From contig JAKTNV010000066.1 of the NCBI GenBank assembly GCA_022747635.1, positions 333,001 to 397,000 of the forward strand: a stretch of DNA of 64,000 bases. Reading direction: 5' to 3'. The translations under genes and the position numbers were made by a program. Below the pieces are notes generated by a model, which did no database searches, was not told where the DNA came from, and worked only from the letters and a program-made list of their open reading frames with translations. Shown piece after piece: positions 10,477 through 20,339 of this stretch; positions within the stretch are counted from its first letter, which is position 1; every line of letters starts with the position of its first letter. The stretch comes from Hetaerina americana (taxonomy: Eukaryota; Arthropoda; Insecta; Odonata; Calopterygidae).

Positions 10477-13198
10477 AGGAACGTGGAATGCTAGGACAAT
10501 GTTGAGGACAGGGAAATTGGAGGATGTAAAGCGAGAAATGAAAAGGGAAATATAGATATTTCAGGGCCACGCGAGGTGAGACGGAAGGATCGAGGGGATT
10601 GCTGGACTGATAATGATAGAATAATATACAGCGGAGGGGACAAGAGGGGTGCCATAGTATTAAATGAAGAGGTAGAAAGAACCGTAGTCAGCATAGAGCA
10701 GGTAACGGATAGATTATTACAAGTAGAGATAAAAGCAGAACCGACGAATTTGGTTATTATTCAGGTATACGTGCCACCGAGCAACCATAAGGAAGAAGAG
10801 GTCGATAGGATATACGATCAGTTAGAGGACATAATCGCGTGTGTTCCTGCAGGGAAACATTTCATAGTGATGGGGGATTGGAATGCGACGGTAGGCGAAG
10901 GAAGAGATGGTGATGAGGTCGGGGACTACGGTTTAGGCACGAGGAATGACCGCGGGGAGAAAGCAGTTGAGTTTTGCAGGAGACAGGGGTTAGTCATCAC
11001 CAACACTTGGTTTAGACACCACAAAAGACGCAGGTATACATGGAAAATGCCAGGTGACTCAGAAAGGTATCAGCTAGATTATATCCTGGTTAGACATAGG
11101 TTTAGGAACAGTGTGATGAATTCGCATAGCTTCCCGGGAGCGGATACGGACTCAGACCACAATTTAGTTTTTATGAAATGTAGCGTCCGTTTCAAAAAGA
11201 TAAGGCAGGGGTGGCGAGATAGCAAATCGAATGTAGAAGCATTAAATGGTTTGAAAAGGAAAAAATACAAACAGGCGGTAGAGGAAATCACGGAGGATGG
11301 TAAAGAGCTAAGTACTATCGAAGAAAAATGGGAAAGTATCAAGAAAGGGTTATCGAAAGCCGCAAAAGACACTATTGGACCCGTTAACGCTAAAAAGACT
11401 AGGAAACCATTGATCACGGATGAGATGATTACAAAGATGGATGAGCTGCGAAAATGGAAGAATGTAAATACAGAGTTCGGCGAAACGAAGTACGAAGAAT
11501 TAAAGAATAAATTGAGGCAGGCCACAAATAAGGCAAAAGAAGCATGGTGGAAGACGCAGTGCAAGGAAATGGAAAGTTTGCTGAGCAGTGGTGAATTTGG
11601 TGAGCTGTACAGCAAAGTTAAATCGTTATCGGGAAGTAAGAAAGGAAGAGCTATGCTAACAGTTAGAGATAAGTCGGGTAAGATAATAGTTGACGCAGGA
11701 AAGCTACAAGTGAGATGAAAGGAATATATAGACGAACTTTATAGTAAACAACTTCGACCAACAAAGTTAGACATTGAAAAAGAATATGACGTAGATACAG
11801 ATGGCTCAGGTTCATGCATACTAGACGATGAGATAGAAAGGGCATTTAGGGAGATGAAACTAAATAAGGCCGTGGGGGTGGAGGACATTCCTGCGGAACT
11901 GCTGAAATGTTTAGGAAAATGTGGGAGGAAGAGGCTATGTGGGCTGATTCGTAGTATTTATGAGGAAGGAATCTGGCCGGAAGACTTTGTGAGATCAGTG
12001 TCAGTTCCTATTCCGGAAAAGGTAAAGGCTAGAACATGGGAGTACTACATGACCATAAGTTTGATATCTCACGCAGCTAAATTTTTTCTCAGGATCAAAA
12101 ATAAAAGGATAGAGAGTCGGGCAAATGATTACTTAGGGGATGGTCAGTTTGGGTTTAGGAAGGGGAGAGGTACGCGTGATGCCATTGCAGTAATGAGATT
12201 ATTAATCGAGAGGAATATAGAATACAACCAGGAGGTATTTTCATGTTTCGTAGATTTCGACAAAGCGTTTGATCGAGTGAATAGGGAAAAACTAATGAGT
12301 ATATTTCAGAAAATAGGAATAGATTGGAGGGGAAGGAGGCTAATTCTCAACCTTTACATGTCTCAGACTGCTCAGGTACGGGTGTGGAACGGGGAGTCCG
12401 GATGAGCAGTGTTAGGAAGAGGTGTAAGGCAGGGTTGCCCATTATCACCGTTGCTGTTCAACCTGTATTCAGAGGAAATGATTAAAGGGGCATCGGAAGA
12501 ATTGGAGGTAGGAATGAAAGTGGACGGTGAATTCGTAAAAATAGTTAGGTTTGCTGATGACCGAGCTTTAGTTAGTCAGCCAGCCAAGGGGTTGCAAGCA
12601 TTGCTGAGGGAATTGGAAATTCAGTGCGACAGGTTTGAGATGAGAATCAATATTAATAAAACAAAGGTTATGCTTTAGTTTGTCAGTTTACGTATCTCGG
12701 TAGTGTTTTGGACCAACGCGGTCCAATTATTAGGGACGTAAGGAAAAGAATTGCGCTAGGAATAGAGGCTTTCACAAGGAAGAGGGAGTTGATGAGAGGG
12801 ACGTTGAGTAGGGATATTAAGAAATGACTCGTAAAAACTTTGATATGTATCGTAGCTATGTACGGCGCGGAAACGTGGTCATTGAAGCAGGAGGATAGAC
12901 GTAGATTCGAGGATTTTGAAATGTGGGTGTGGAGAAGAATGGAGTAGGTGAAATGGACAGAGAAGAAAACAAACGAGGAAGTGCTTGGTATGGTGGGCGA
13001 GGACAGGGGTTTGTTGGGAGAAATCCTATGGAGGCAGGAAAAGTTGATGAAGGGGGCATTGACTGGTGGGGGTTTTTTGAAAACTGTGATAGAGGGGAGA
13101 ATGTTAGGCAAAGGAAGAAAGGGGAGAACAGGATAGGAATGTTGGACGGGATGAAGGGAGGAAGAAAGTACTCAGAGATGAAGAGGGACCTGATGTAG
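10477..13198 (+). pseudogene. RTE-like endonuclease-reverse transcriptase, copy A (few lesions)
   Basis: The frame starts IGTWNARTMLRTGKLEDVKRE near 10477, has an early stop before 10576, and is then open from 10576 to 12678 except for two in-frame TGA codons (11716 and 12403). Both TGAs stand where related copies have TGG, so each is one G-to-A change. The endonuclease has MGDWNATVGEG (about residue 99 from 10576), QLDYILV and SDHNLV. The reverse transcriptase has QFGFRKGRGTRDA, CFVDFDKAFDRVN, GRGVRQGCPLSPLL and the catalytic FADD at 12550-12561. After 12678 the frame shifts and the C-terminal part (EMWVWRRME, VLGMVGEDRGLLGE, RIGMLDGMKGGRKYSEM) is readable to 13198. It is the best preserved RTE-like copy in the window. 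Confidence 0.85.
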
Positions 13199-13319
13199 AG
13201 TAGGATGATGGATTTTGAGTTTTGCTAGGAGTCGCAAAATATTTATTGGTACCATCGCTGGTATTGTATCCATCCAAAAACCTACCTTAAGCGGTAGATT
13301 ACATAATATTTATAAATAC

Positions 13320-13920
13320 ACACACACATTCAAATACGAAAACCCACCAAATGGCGGACGAATAATAATTCAAATGGAAATGCATATAAGGTATAAGGAA
13401 AAGGGATAGGAACACACATAAAGGACGAACACAGGAGAGGTGGGGAAGGTGGATTCGAGCAGATCACAAGCGCAAAAATATTTCCTTGACTGGAACCTGA
13501 GCCCTAAGATCTCTTGACTTGTGGGGCCAATGCTCTAACCATTTGAGATATAGAGGAAAGGTTATTTACTCTGAGATTTGTGGGTCTTTTATATTAACCA
13601 AGTGCCCCATTTCCTTGGTCAAGTGATGGCGTCAGGGGGCATTTTTACCCACCAAAGGACGACAGACAAGAGGAAGGGCAGTAGGTGAGAAATTACGCAA
13701 CATGATTAAGGATGGGAACCCTGCGTTTCGCGCAAGCATAGCCCGAAGAGAGAGACGAACAACACAGGCCAAATTCACATTTGAATAAGAGATCCCGCCC
13801 TATGGCGAACAAGTATTCATTCGTATGGAAATATATATAAGGAATAGGTTTAGGCACAGACGAACACAGGAGAGGTGGGAAAAGCGGAATCCAGCATATG
13901 CATGTCATTATAAATTTTAT
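13320..13920 (-). repeat. inverted, diverged copy of the 457-bp tRNA-like tandem repeat
   Basis: Read on the minus strand, this is the same unit as at 49712-50345: a tRNA-like block (13483-13557), then TTCCCCACCTCT, GTGTTCGTCCTTTA, a GGCGGGAT block, CCCCCTGACGCCATC and GACCCACAAATCTCAG. Slightly more than one unit is present. It is clearly older than the 47-50 kb copies. Confidence 0.75.
13483..13557 (-). other. tRNA-like sequence (degenerate)
   Basis: Minus-strand TCCTCTA...TCAAGGA can form an imperfect acceptor. TATCTCAAATGG matches box A. The box B position reads GGTTCCAGTCA, which is damaged. It is the homologue of the tRNA-like block at 50163-50237, not a functional tRNA gene. Confidence 0.55.
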
Positions 13921-13975
13921 GCCTAATATATTATGTATACGACGATGTGTTAAATGAAAGAAGGGACCATTTGGT

Positions 13976-15290
13976 CTCAATTTCACCCAAATGAAGGCCT
14001 ATATCTATCTAACTAACTCCATTCTTTCATTCAGAGAAGCATGCAGGCTAAAAGTAGTTTGAACGCGATCCCAATGGATTGCATATTATCTATTACTTTT
14101 TGTTTTAATTTGATTTTGTCTCACCTGACATTATTCCCATCTTGGCTTCTTCCTACTGCTTGTATGGGAAACACATCGCCCACCCCCACTCTCCGCTCCG
14201 CCCCCCTCTTTCACGCCCCCCTCTTCGACATCGCATCCTGCCTCTCAATATTTCCTACGAATAAACTTCCCTACCCTCTCCCCGAATTAATCCCCGCGAC
14301 TTCATCTCTGCCACTTTTCACACGTCAGCGTTTACCTTACCTTTCCCCATCCAACATATCAGTCCCCTCCAATCTTCCAAATGCCACGCTGTTCGTGGGA
14401 ATTCCAACGGCTTGCAAACTGACCCGCGTCATTGAGAAAAGGGTCACCGGAGGGATGCTGGACGTCAGATGCGTAAATACGCAGCGCTGGAGGCGGACGG
14501 AATGAAAATAAAAGACTGCTCTGAGGCGAGCAATGTGAACCCGTGTAATGGGGAGTTCGTGACGTTTGGGGTTGGGGGGATCTTTCAAAGCAGGCAAGAG
14601 CGGAAAGGTCTAGCGGGGGTGGGGGTGAGGGGATTAGAGGGGTTGGGGAGGAGGGGAGGGGCGTGACGTATGGTGCTCCTTTTCCCTCCTCTTTGCCCCC
14701 CCCTCCCCGCACACTCTCTCCTGCCGCGTCCCTGCAGTCGTAGGTCAAGAGCGCGGCGGCGGGAGAGAGGGGTGAAAGTAAGAGAGAGAGCGGTGAGGGT
14801 TGGGGGGTGGAAGAAAAAATTGAATGGCGTCTTCCCTTCCATTTCACGTAATACTGCACCAGAGGATTCAATGCGCTCGAGGGTGCTGTGGTGTCGTCTC
14901 TCTGTACATACACATATATGTATATAGTATATCCAAACCTTCCGGGGCGAAGGGCTTGCGTGGGAAGATTAACTTGACTGCCTACTTGTTGTGCGAAATT
15001 ATTTAAAGCCCCTCGCATCGCTTACTTCGGTTGGGATTACGTGGAAGCCCCCACATTTACAGCACAATTGGCGTGATTGCTGTTTCCTTGATATATCGTG
15101 CTTAGTCACTTGTCAAAGGTTATGGCCACTCACTTTCGTGGGTTGAATGCGTAATAATAATGAGTAATATTCTACCGAATTAGTGTGGGATTTCGATGCA
15201 CCTTGGTGCCGTTTGCCTTCCTCTCTCTCTCTCTTCAACTTATTTTCTCCATTCTCCACCACACCCACACAGCTCTATAGCCTCCAATCC
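13976..15290. other. no gene recognised; GC-rich G/C-skewed stretch
   Basis: Long ORFs exist on both strands (14041-14505 +, 14359-15018 -), but they overlap, are rich in P, S and G, and match nothing I recognise. 14600-14850 is a strand-asymmetric G-rich/C-rich tract. I read them as compositional ORFs. Confidence 0.5.
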
Positions 15291-15295
15291 GTACC

Positions 15296-15515
15296 CGGCT
15301 CAGTTGGCCGAGTCCCTTAGTTGCAAGGATTCATTCTTATAATCCTGTTCATCATCGGTTTGTGGGACAATAATTCAGGCGGTTTTCCGGTGCCCTCCTC
15401 AATAGTATTTCGGCTCTTAACCTTCGACCCATGTGGCGTGGGTGACCCTACCAGGAGCAATTATCATTGCTCTCACCAGCACAGCTCTGGGGGTCATCAG
15501 AATTAACAAGCATTT
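15296..15515 (-). repeat. RTE-like LINE 5'-region fragment
   Basis: On the minus strand this matches the RTE-like 5' UTR (GTGACCACACC-type block near 15420-15510 and GGAGCAATTATC, compare 6120-6180 and 33860-33900), followed by the GGAACTAAGGGACTCGGCCAA-like part (15300-15325, compare 34100-34145). Internal segments are deleted. Confidence 0.55.
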
Positions 15516-15834
15516 CCCGAGGTTTTAATTTATAGAAAGGGGTGGTTTCAATAATTACCTTCGAAATAAATGCTAAAATATGTGCGTGATGTCAAGGTCC
15601 CCGAAAGAGGATTGATAAAAAGCTAACGGCTGACAACGTACTGCATGGAGTCGCAAATACTTAGAGGAAGGAAGGAAGACATTGCGTTGGGGATTTGTTT
15701 TAAACGCACTCTACCACTTCAGTTGGGTTTGAATGAGCACTGACTAAACAACGCTGCGATTCGCCGCTTCACCTAAAAAGGCACAATCTGATATTTCTCC
15801 CAGCAACAAAACCTTCTTCTGTTTTTACTTGGCA

Positions 15835-15872
15835 AGCCTACAAGCCACTCCTATGGTGTGTGGCAGGGGACG
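15835..15872 (-). repeat. CR1-type LINE 3'-end hairpin, copy d
   Basis: The minus strand reads CCCCTGCCACACACCATAGGAGTGGCTTGTAGG. The invariant GCCACAC is present and the outer stem is weakened. It is an isolated scrap. Confidence 0.5.
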
Positions 15873-16111
15873 ATTCAATGCGAGATATGGAACATCAAAA
15901 AAATTAGTTTTTCTTAAACTTTAGTTACAAGGTATACTTACATATACATACATACAATATTTCAAATAATTTGCATCATCATTTCAGTGATAATGTAGCT
16001 CGCAGCTATGGGCTTCTGTGTTTAAGTGGGGTACACTGAACGAGATGAGCTGTTATTAGCAAGAAGGACAATAGCTTCGAATAATGACCATATACTTGGC
16101 AACTTAGAATA

Positions 16112-16373
16112 AACAGTAGTAGCAGTAGGTGATTTCCACATTTTTCGGGCTGCGTCCGCGTATGTCGTTTAAATGTACAACAGTTTCGCCAGCTATCCTG
16201 CTGGCGTCCTCAGGTCAAGGATGAGGACCTCCTCCTCCTTGACCTGAGGACGCCAGCAGGATAGCTGGCGAAACTGTTGTACATTTAAACGACATACGCG
16301 GACGCAGCCCGAAAAATGTGGAAATCACCTACTCATCGCCGCGGAAACCTTCGAACGAACAGTAGTAGCAGTA
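16112..16373. mobile_element. fold-back element, 98-bp perfect arms, flanked by 16-bp direct repeats
   Basis: Arms 16124-16221 and 16236-16333 are perfect inverted repeats around a 14-bp loop. The direct repeat AACAGTAGTAGCAGTA flanks the structure (16112-16127 and 16358-16373). Each arm carries a CCTGAGGA, one extra base, a 6-bp stem (GCCAGC/GCTGGC), then GAAAC: the hammerhead-like module found elsewhere in the window (minus strand 16214-16183, plus strand 16243-16274). Long direct repeats suggest target-primed insertion rather than a TIR transposon; this is inference. Confidence 0.8.
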
Positions 16374-16399
16374 TTTTAGGTGACCGACAACTAAGGTCA

Positions 16400-16645
16400 T
16401 TTGCACCATTAGGGATGGACAGGGAAGGATGAAAGGGTGGAGAGAAACCCGGCGTCGGGATTAGCCTACCCTCAACGAAAGGCACCAAGGGGTCAAACAG
16501 TTAAATGTCCCATCCTACGGACAGTGTACTCGCTCAAAGTGCCATCCAAAAGCACCTCAAGTAGGGATCGAGATGCCACTGAAAAATAATCGACGACGCC
16601 GGGATTCGAACCCGGGCTCTCTGGAGGGGGAAGCCAGTACCTTAG
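16400..16645 (-). repeat. SINE family 2 copy
   Basis: The minus strand starts with a tRNA-like head containing a perfect box B (GGTTCGAATCC) within GCCCGGGTTCGAATCCCGGC (about 16595-16614). A body with GTCCGTAGGATGGGAC and GACCCCTTGG follows. The body is shared with 26990-27195 (plus strand), which defines the family. Confidence 0.7.
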
Positions 16646-16689
16646 AACGAAAAAAAGAAAATTACACCTCCCCTCTATTGCGTTTGAAT

Positions 16690-17045
16690 ACAGTTAATCT
16701 AATCCCTTATCTTTCGTGGTCAAAATGTCATCTTAAATCTCTTCTACACTATGTCCCTCTATTTTTATTGGTATGATTTCTCCCAGTGTAGTACGATGGG
16801 GGTAATAATACATTTTCAACATTTATCGCTGAAGAGTTCTTCAATTCCGCATATTGTCCTCCCCTTCCCTTCACACCGTCCAACATGCCTATTCTTTTCG
16901 TCCTTGTATCTTGCTTTGCCATATTATTCAGCCCTCCGTACATCGCAGTCTTCAACACCTCATTGTCAGTCAGAATGCTCGGCATCCATCTATCTTCTGC
17001 CTCCTTAAGATTTTGCTTAATAACCCTCTCTTCACCCCCTTACAT
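16690..17045 (-). repeat. LINE debris: CR1-like C-terminal end joined to RTE-like C-terminal end
   Basis: The minus-strand reading 16985 to 16850 gives LTDNEVLKTAMYGG and RIGMLDGVKGRGGQYAELK, the C-terminal end of the RTE-like protein. It then runs into NVENVLLPPSYY (16840-16750), a stretch also found in the antisense CR1-like element at 52602-52802. It is a composite of two truncated LINE pieces. Confidence 0.55.
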
Positions 17046-17305
17046 GTCTCGTCATTTTTCGTTGGGTTCGCTTTACAACCATTTCATTTTTGCCATTATT
17101 AAATTTTTGTGACGATTTCAACGGAATTTTCTTCATTGATTCGTTTCAGATCGGTCCGTTTCATCCTTGCCCAATCCTTTTAATGCAAACATTTCGCCGA
17201 CATTCCAGCAGTATTATTCAGACGGACGTCTTCAGCATAAGCTGACTTTAAAAGCAGGCGAAACCTTTGCATCCAAAACATAAATTTATTAATTAAAAAT
17301 AGCAA

Positions 17306-17364
17306 TTTTCCACAAAAATAAAATTTAATGCGACCGGTTTCAATGTTACTACATCATCATCAGG
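17306..17364 (-). ncRNA. hammerhead-like module, left palindrome arm
   Basis: This is the minus-strand mirror of the module at 18211-18269: CCTGATGA (17364-17357), one extra T, a 5-bp stem, GAAACCGGTC (17341-17332), then TGTGGAAAA (17314-17306). Confidence 0.5.
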
Positions 17365-18210
17365 TGATAGTTAAACCTCAGAGTCCAGTATATATATGAT
17401 TAAAGGCAAGTAAGGGGAGGGTGGAGGAAAAGAGGGGAAGAGGGGGGAAGGTGGAAGGCAGAATGGGTGACTATGTGAGTGGGGTGGGGGGAAGAGGGTT
17501 GGGGAAGACAAGGTGCAAAGACCCTAGGAGTCCGGAGAGCGCGTCGTGGCCGAATGGAGGGGGGGTGTCTCGTTGAGGGTGTCCCACGGTGCGCCGCAAC
17601 GCTCTTCGGGCCGCGGGGGAAGAGGACGGGATCGGGGGTTTTTCCCTATGGTCGTGGTCTGGGAACAAGGTATCAATACACAAATAAGCACTGAGTTGAA
17701 GGGTAAAGATTGGGATCACTGTATAGTTTTAAGGGGGCGCCCTAGCGAGGTTTTAGGGAAAGGGTGTAGGAGGGAATGTTATCACTAGCACATGCCATTC
17801 CCTCCTACACCCTTTCCCTAAAACCTCGCTAGGGCGCCCCCTTAAAACTATACAGTGATCCCAATCTTTACCCTTCAACTCAGTGCTTATTTGTGTATTG
17901 ATACCTTGTTCCCAGACCACGACCATAGGGAAAAAACCCCCGATCCCGTCCTCTTCCCCCGCGGCCCGAAGAGCGTTGCGGCGCACCGTGGGACACCCTC
18001 AACGAGACACCCCCCCTCCATTCGGCCACGACGCGCTCTCCGGACTCCTAGGGTCTTTGCACCTTGTCTTCCCCAACCCTCTTCCCCCCACCCCACTCAC
18101 ATAGTCACCCATTCTGCCTTCCACCTTCCCCCCTCTTCCCCTCTTTTCCTCCACCCTCCCCTTACTTGCCTTTAATCATATATATACTGGACTCTGAGGT
18201 TTAACTATCA

Positions 18211-18269
18211 CCTGATGATGATGTAGTAACATTGAAACCGGTCGCATTAAATTTTATTTTTGTGGAAAA
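18211..18269 (+). ncRNA. hammerhead-like module, right palindrome arm
   Basis: CCTGATGA (18211-18218) is followed by an extra T, stem GATGT/ACATT with loop AGTA (18220-18233), GAAAC with palindrome ACCGGT (18237-18242), C, and TGTGGAAAA at 18261-18269. Known hammerhead ribozymes have CUGANGA, stem II, GAAA, stem III and cleavage after NUH. The extra base before stem II departs from the textbook core, so activity is uncertain. Penelope-like elements are known to carry hammerhead motifs. Confidence 0.5.
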
Positions 18270-18289
18270 TTGCTATTTTTAATTAATCA

Positions 18290-18985
18290 TGATATTCCAC
18301 CATATCACGCCTGAAACGTCTCTTTTTATAAATTTATTAATTTTGCTATCCGCATCCACAAACCTCAAAAAGCTGAAATTAAACACTTATTCTTTCGCCT
18401 CTACGACCAAGTTTCCGAGCCTTATAAAACTGCGCCTATGCTTGATTTTTTTCGTTTAAAACATGAAAATTGGTCCAAGACCTCAGAATCTTGGCATTGG
18501 TGATTTTTTTTCAATAGCCAAATTTGGGCTAATTAACTGATTTGCCCTCGTATGAAAGAGGTTTGGCGCCCTGGTTTAGTTGAAAATTTGCCCGAAGAAC
18601 TTTTGTGCCACTAAATAACTTTCAAGCTATTTATCCTCTCCCACAGAGTGTATACTTCACCTTGAAAACCCTCCTTCCCTCCTTCGTCGAAACCCACACC
18701 CTCTTGAGGGTAAATTACACCGGGGATTAGGTGCAGCGTCCGCCGAAGCGTAGCTACCCGTTCCGTCCCGTCCGCCTGGTCCATAGCCGCACATAAAGCG
18801 ATTCGCTCCTGACTACCTAAGGCCCTGGGGACATAACCATTAATCTATACATGAGCTCCATGTCTCTATTAAATTAAAATTGATTTATCACAAGCAAAAT
18901 TTTGTTTTTTCTATTAAATGATCTGTTATCAACTATTTTTCTTATATTTCTGTAAGATGAATTGAAAAAAAAGCTACCAAAAAAT
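18290..18985. other. no gene recognised
   Basis: AT-rich sequence with no supported ORF. A tail-like CAATAGCC... stretch and GC-rich sequence near 18720-18830 have no visible partner in the window. Confidence 0.5.
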
Positions 18986-19084
18986 AAACTCGGCGTAGGA
19001 ATTATACTCAACCAATAACTCGGAAGTTTTAATGGTTTGGGAAAGAAGGGATATACCTTTAAGAATATTAAAAAACAATATTTT

Positions 19085-19860
19085 ATCGACTCATTAATTC
19101 ACTTCGGGCATCCGCCAGGGAAATGTAATAAGCGCTTCTATTCTTAATATACATTAATGACTAGAATTCACGCGTTAGTAGTTACCTCAAATTATTTGCG
19201 GAGGACATGTTGGTGTACAGGGAAATATGGAGCGAACTAGATCGCTAGCTACTCTCTAGAGACCTAGACTCAATCACGGGTTGGTGCAAGAAATGGGGAT
19301 TAACACTTAATATAGATAAATGCGCAGTTTTGAAATTTCGGAACGAATGAAGTGATGCGCAGGACATAAACTATGATATAGAAGGTTCAGTACTGACCAC
19401 GGCCAATCACGTGAAATATTTTCGGGGTGGTTCTAACTCCACGCCTTTAACGGGGAGCGCATATCGGGACAATATGCGGATCAGTTTTAAAGAAACTCGG
19501 CTTATTAAACGGGTGTTGGGGAAATGTTATTGAGAAAGTTAAAGAGAGGTGCTATTTTGCTCTGGTTAGACCTCATTTGGAATATGTCGCCATTTCTTGG
19601 GATCCTTGGGAGAAATCGTCAATTAAAGAACTATGGGAGGACGAGAGTGGCCGGGCTATTAGGGGGAATCAGGCTGGGAGCCACTTGAGACGCGAAGAGA
19701 ACAAGCGAGACTTGGACTTAAAGAAAGGTTCAGGACAAATGAGTTTCACAATGACATTAAAGGAATTTTCACTGCCCCAAACTGTACCATAGGTAGGTAA
19801 GACCACAGAGATAAAAAGATAAGGGAGATAGATACAAAAAAGGAATAAATAATAATAATA
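19085..19860 (+). pseudogene. CR1-type LINE relic: reverse transcriptase C-terminal half
   Basis: A broken + strand reading gives GIRQGNVIS near 19105, then LVYREIWSE and SRDLDSITGWCKKWGLTLNIDKCAVLKF (19210-19340). A poorly preserved C-terminal region runs to about 19790 (compare LDCITKWCSNWGLNLNYDKC in the CR1 at 8990-9050). Many stops. The catalytic FADD is degraded (FAEDM-like at 19196-19210). Confidence 0.65.
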
Positions 19861-19991
19861 GTAAGAAACAAATGTTGTTGTAGAAATAGTGAAGACGTTT
19901 TATGAAAAAGTCAGGACAATATTGAACACATTGTACATCACCGTACCATCATTGTACACCATCATTTGTACCATCATTGTACACCATCGTA

Positions 19992-20050
19992 CCTGATGAT
20001 GCCGCAAGTCGGTGAAACGCGTCGTGCCGTATAATAAAATCTGTGGAAAA
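19992..20050 (+). ncRNA. hammerhead-like module
   Basis: CCTGATGA (19992-19999) is followed by an extra T, stem GCCG/CGGT with loop CAAGT (20001-20013), GAAAC (20014-20018) with palindrome ACGCGT (20017-20022), C, and TGTGGAAAA (20042-20050). It has the same architecture as the module at 18211 with a different stem sequence. Just upstream are short direct repeats of a GTACCATCATTGTACACCATC type (19935-19990). Confidence 0.5.
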
Positions 20051-20099
20051 GTACGAGTCTTTCTTTCTATTTCAATAATGAACACATTGTATTGGCAGA

Positions 20100-20328
20100 G
20101 GTGTATTTCCGTAGGTGCATGCGTGCGTTAGTGCATAATCCATCAGTATTTGCATGTGTGTGAGTTAAAAAAGTTTTTTTCATGAATGTTTGTTATTTTA
20201 TGGGTGTAGGTGGCCATGGATTTTTCGGTTTTGTATGCGGGTTTATTATTAATTACGGGTGGAAATCTATCACCACCCTTACACGCTTTTGCGGTAGCTT
20301 GCGGGGTACTTTGTTGATGTAGATATAA
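20100..20328 (+). repeat. 5'-truncated CR1-type LINE 3' end, copy e
   Basis: A T/G-rich 3' UTR leads to the hairpin region (20274-20305: ACACGC, GCGGTAGCTTGCGGGG) and a short, decayed GTAGAT tail (20312-20326). It is more diverged than copies b, c, f and j. Confidence 0.55.
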
Positions 20329-20339
20329 GGAGACATTTC

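Larger units (their letters stand above)
6053..13300 (+). mobile_element. RTE-like non-LTR retrotransposon, copy A, split by a CR1 insertion
   Basis: The 5' untranslated part is at 6053-6278 and continues at 10220. The copy at 33788 shows the two parts contiguous (GTGTCACGG followed by a TAAAAA-type sequence), so the 3.9 kb between them is a later insertion. Endonuclease and reverse transcriptase follow (10477-13198), then a 3' UTR ending CCTACCTTAAGCGGTAGATTAC near 13302, shared with the copies ending at 37862 (minus) and 40035. The clade is inferred from the IGTWN-type endonuclease start and the C-terminal EVLGMVGEDRGLLGE and RIGMLDGMKG blocks. These are common in invertebrate elements often annotated as RTE-type or 'craniofacial development protein 2-like'. 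Confidence 0.8.
17288..18287. repeat. near-perfect 1-kb palindrome (arms ~491 bp, loop 17 bp)
   Basis: The left arm 17288-17778 and the right arm 17796-18287 are reverse complements with a single-base T-run difference (17639-17643 against 17934-17939). The outer ends hold the hammerhead-like module and TGTGGAAAA. The inner part is G-rich/C-rich. Mirror ORFs of about 70-80 codons on both strands are by-products of the symmetry. Confidence 0.95.

Noticed and set aside
14359..15018. 219-codon minus-strand ORF
   Set aside because: Compositional P/S/G-rich reading overlapping an ORF on the other strand, with no recognisable domain.
17479..18175. Matching ~70-106 codon ORFs on both strands
   Set aside because: They are duplicates created by the palindrome.
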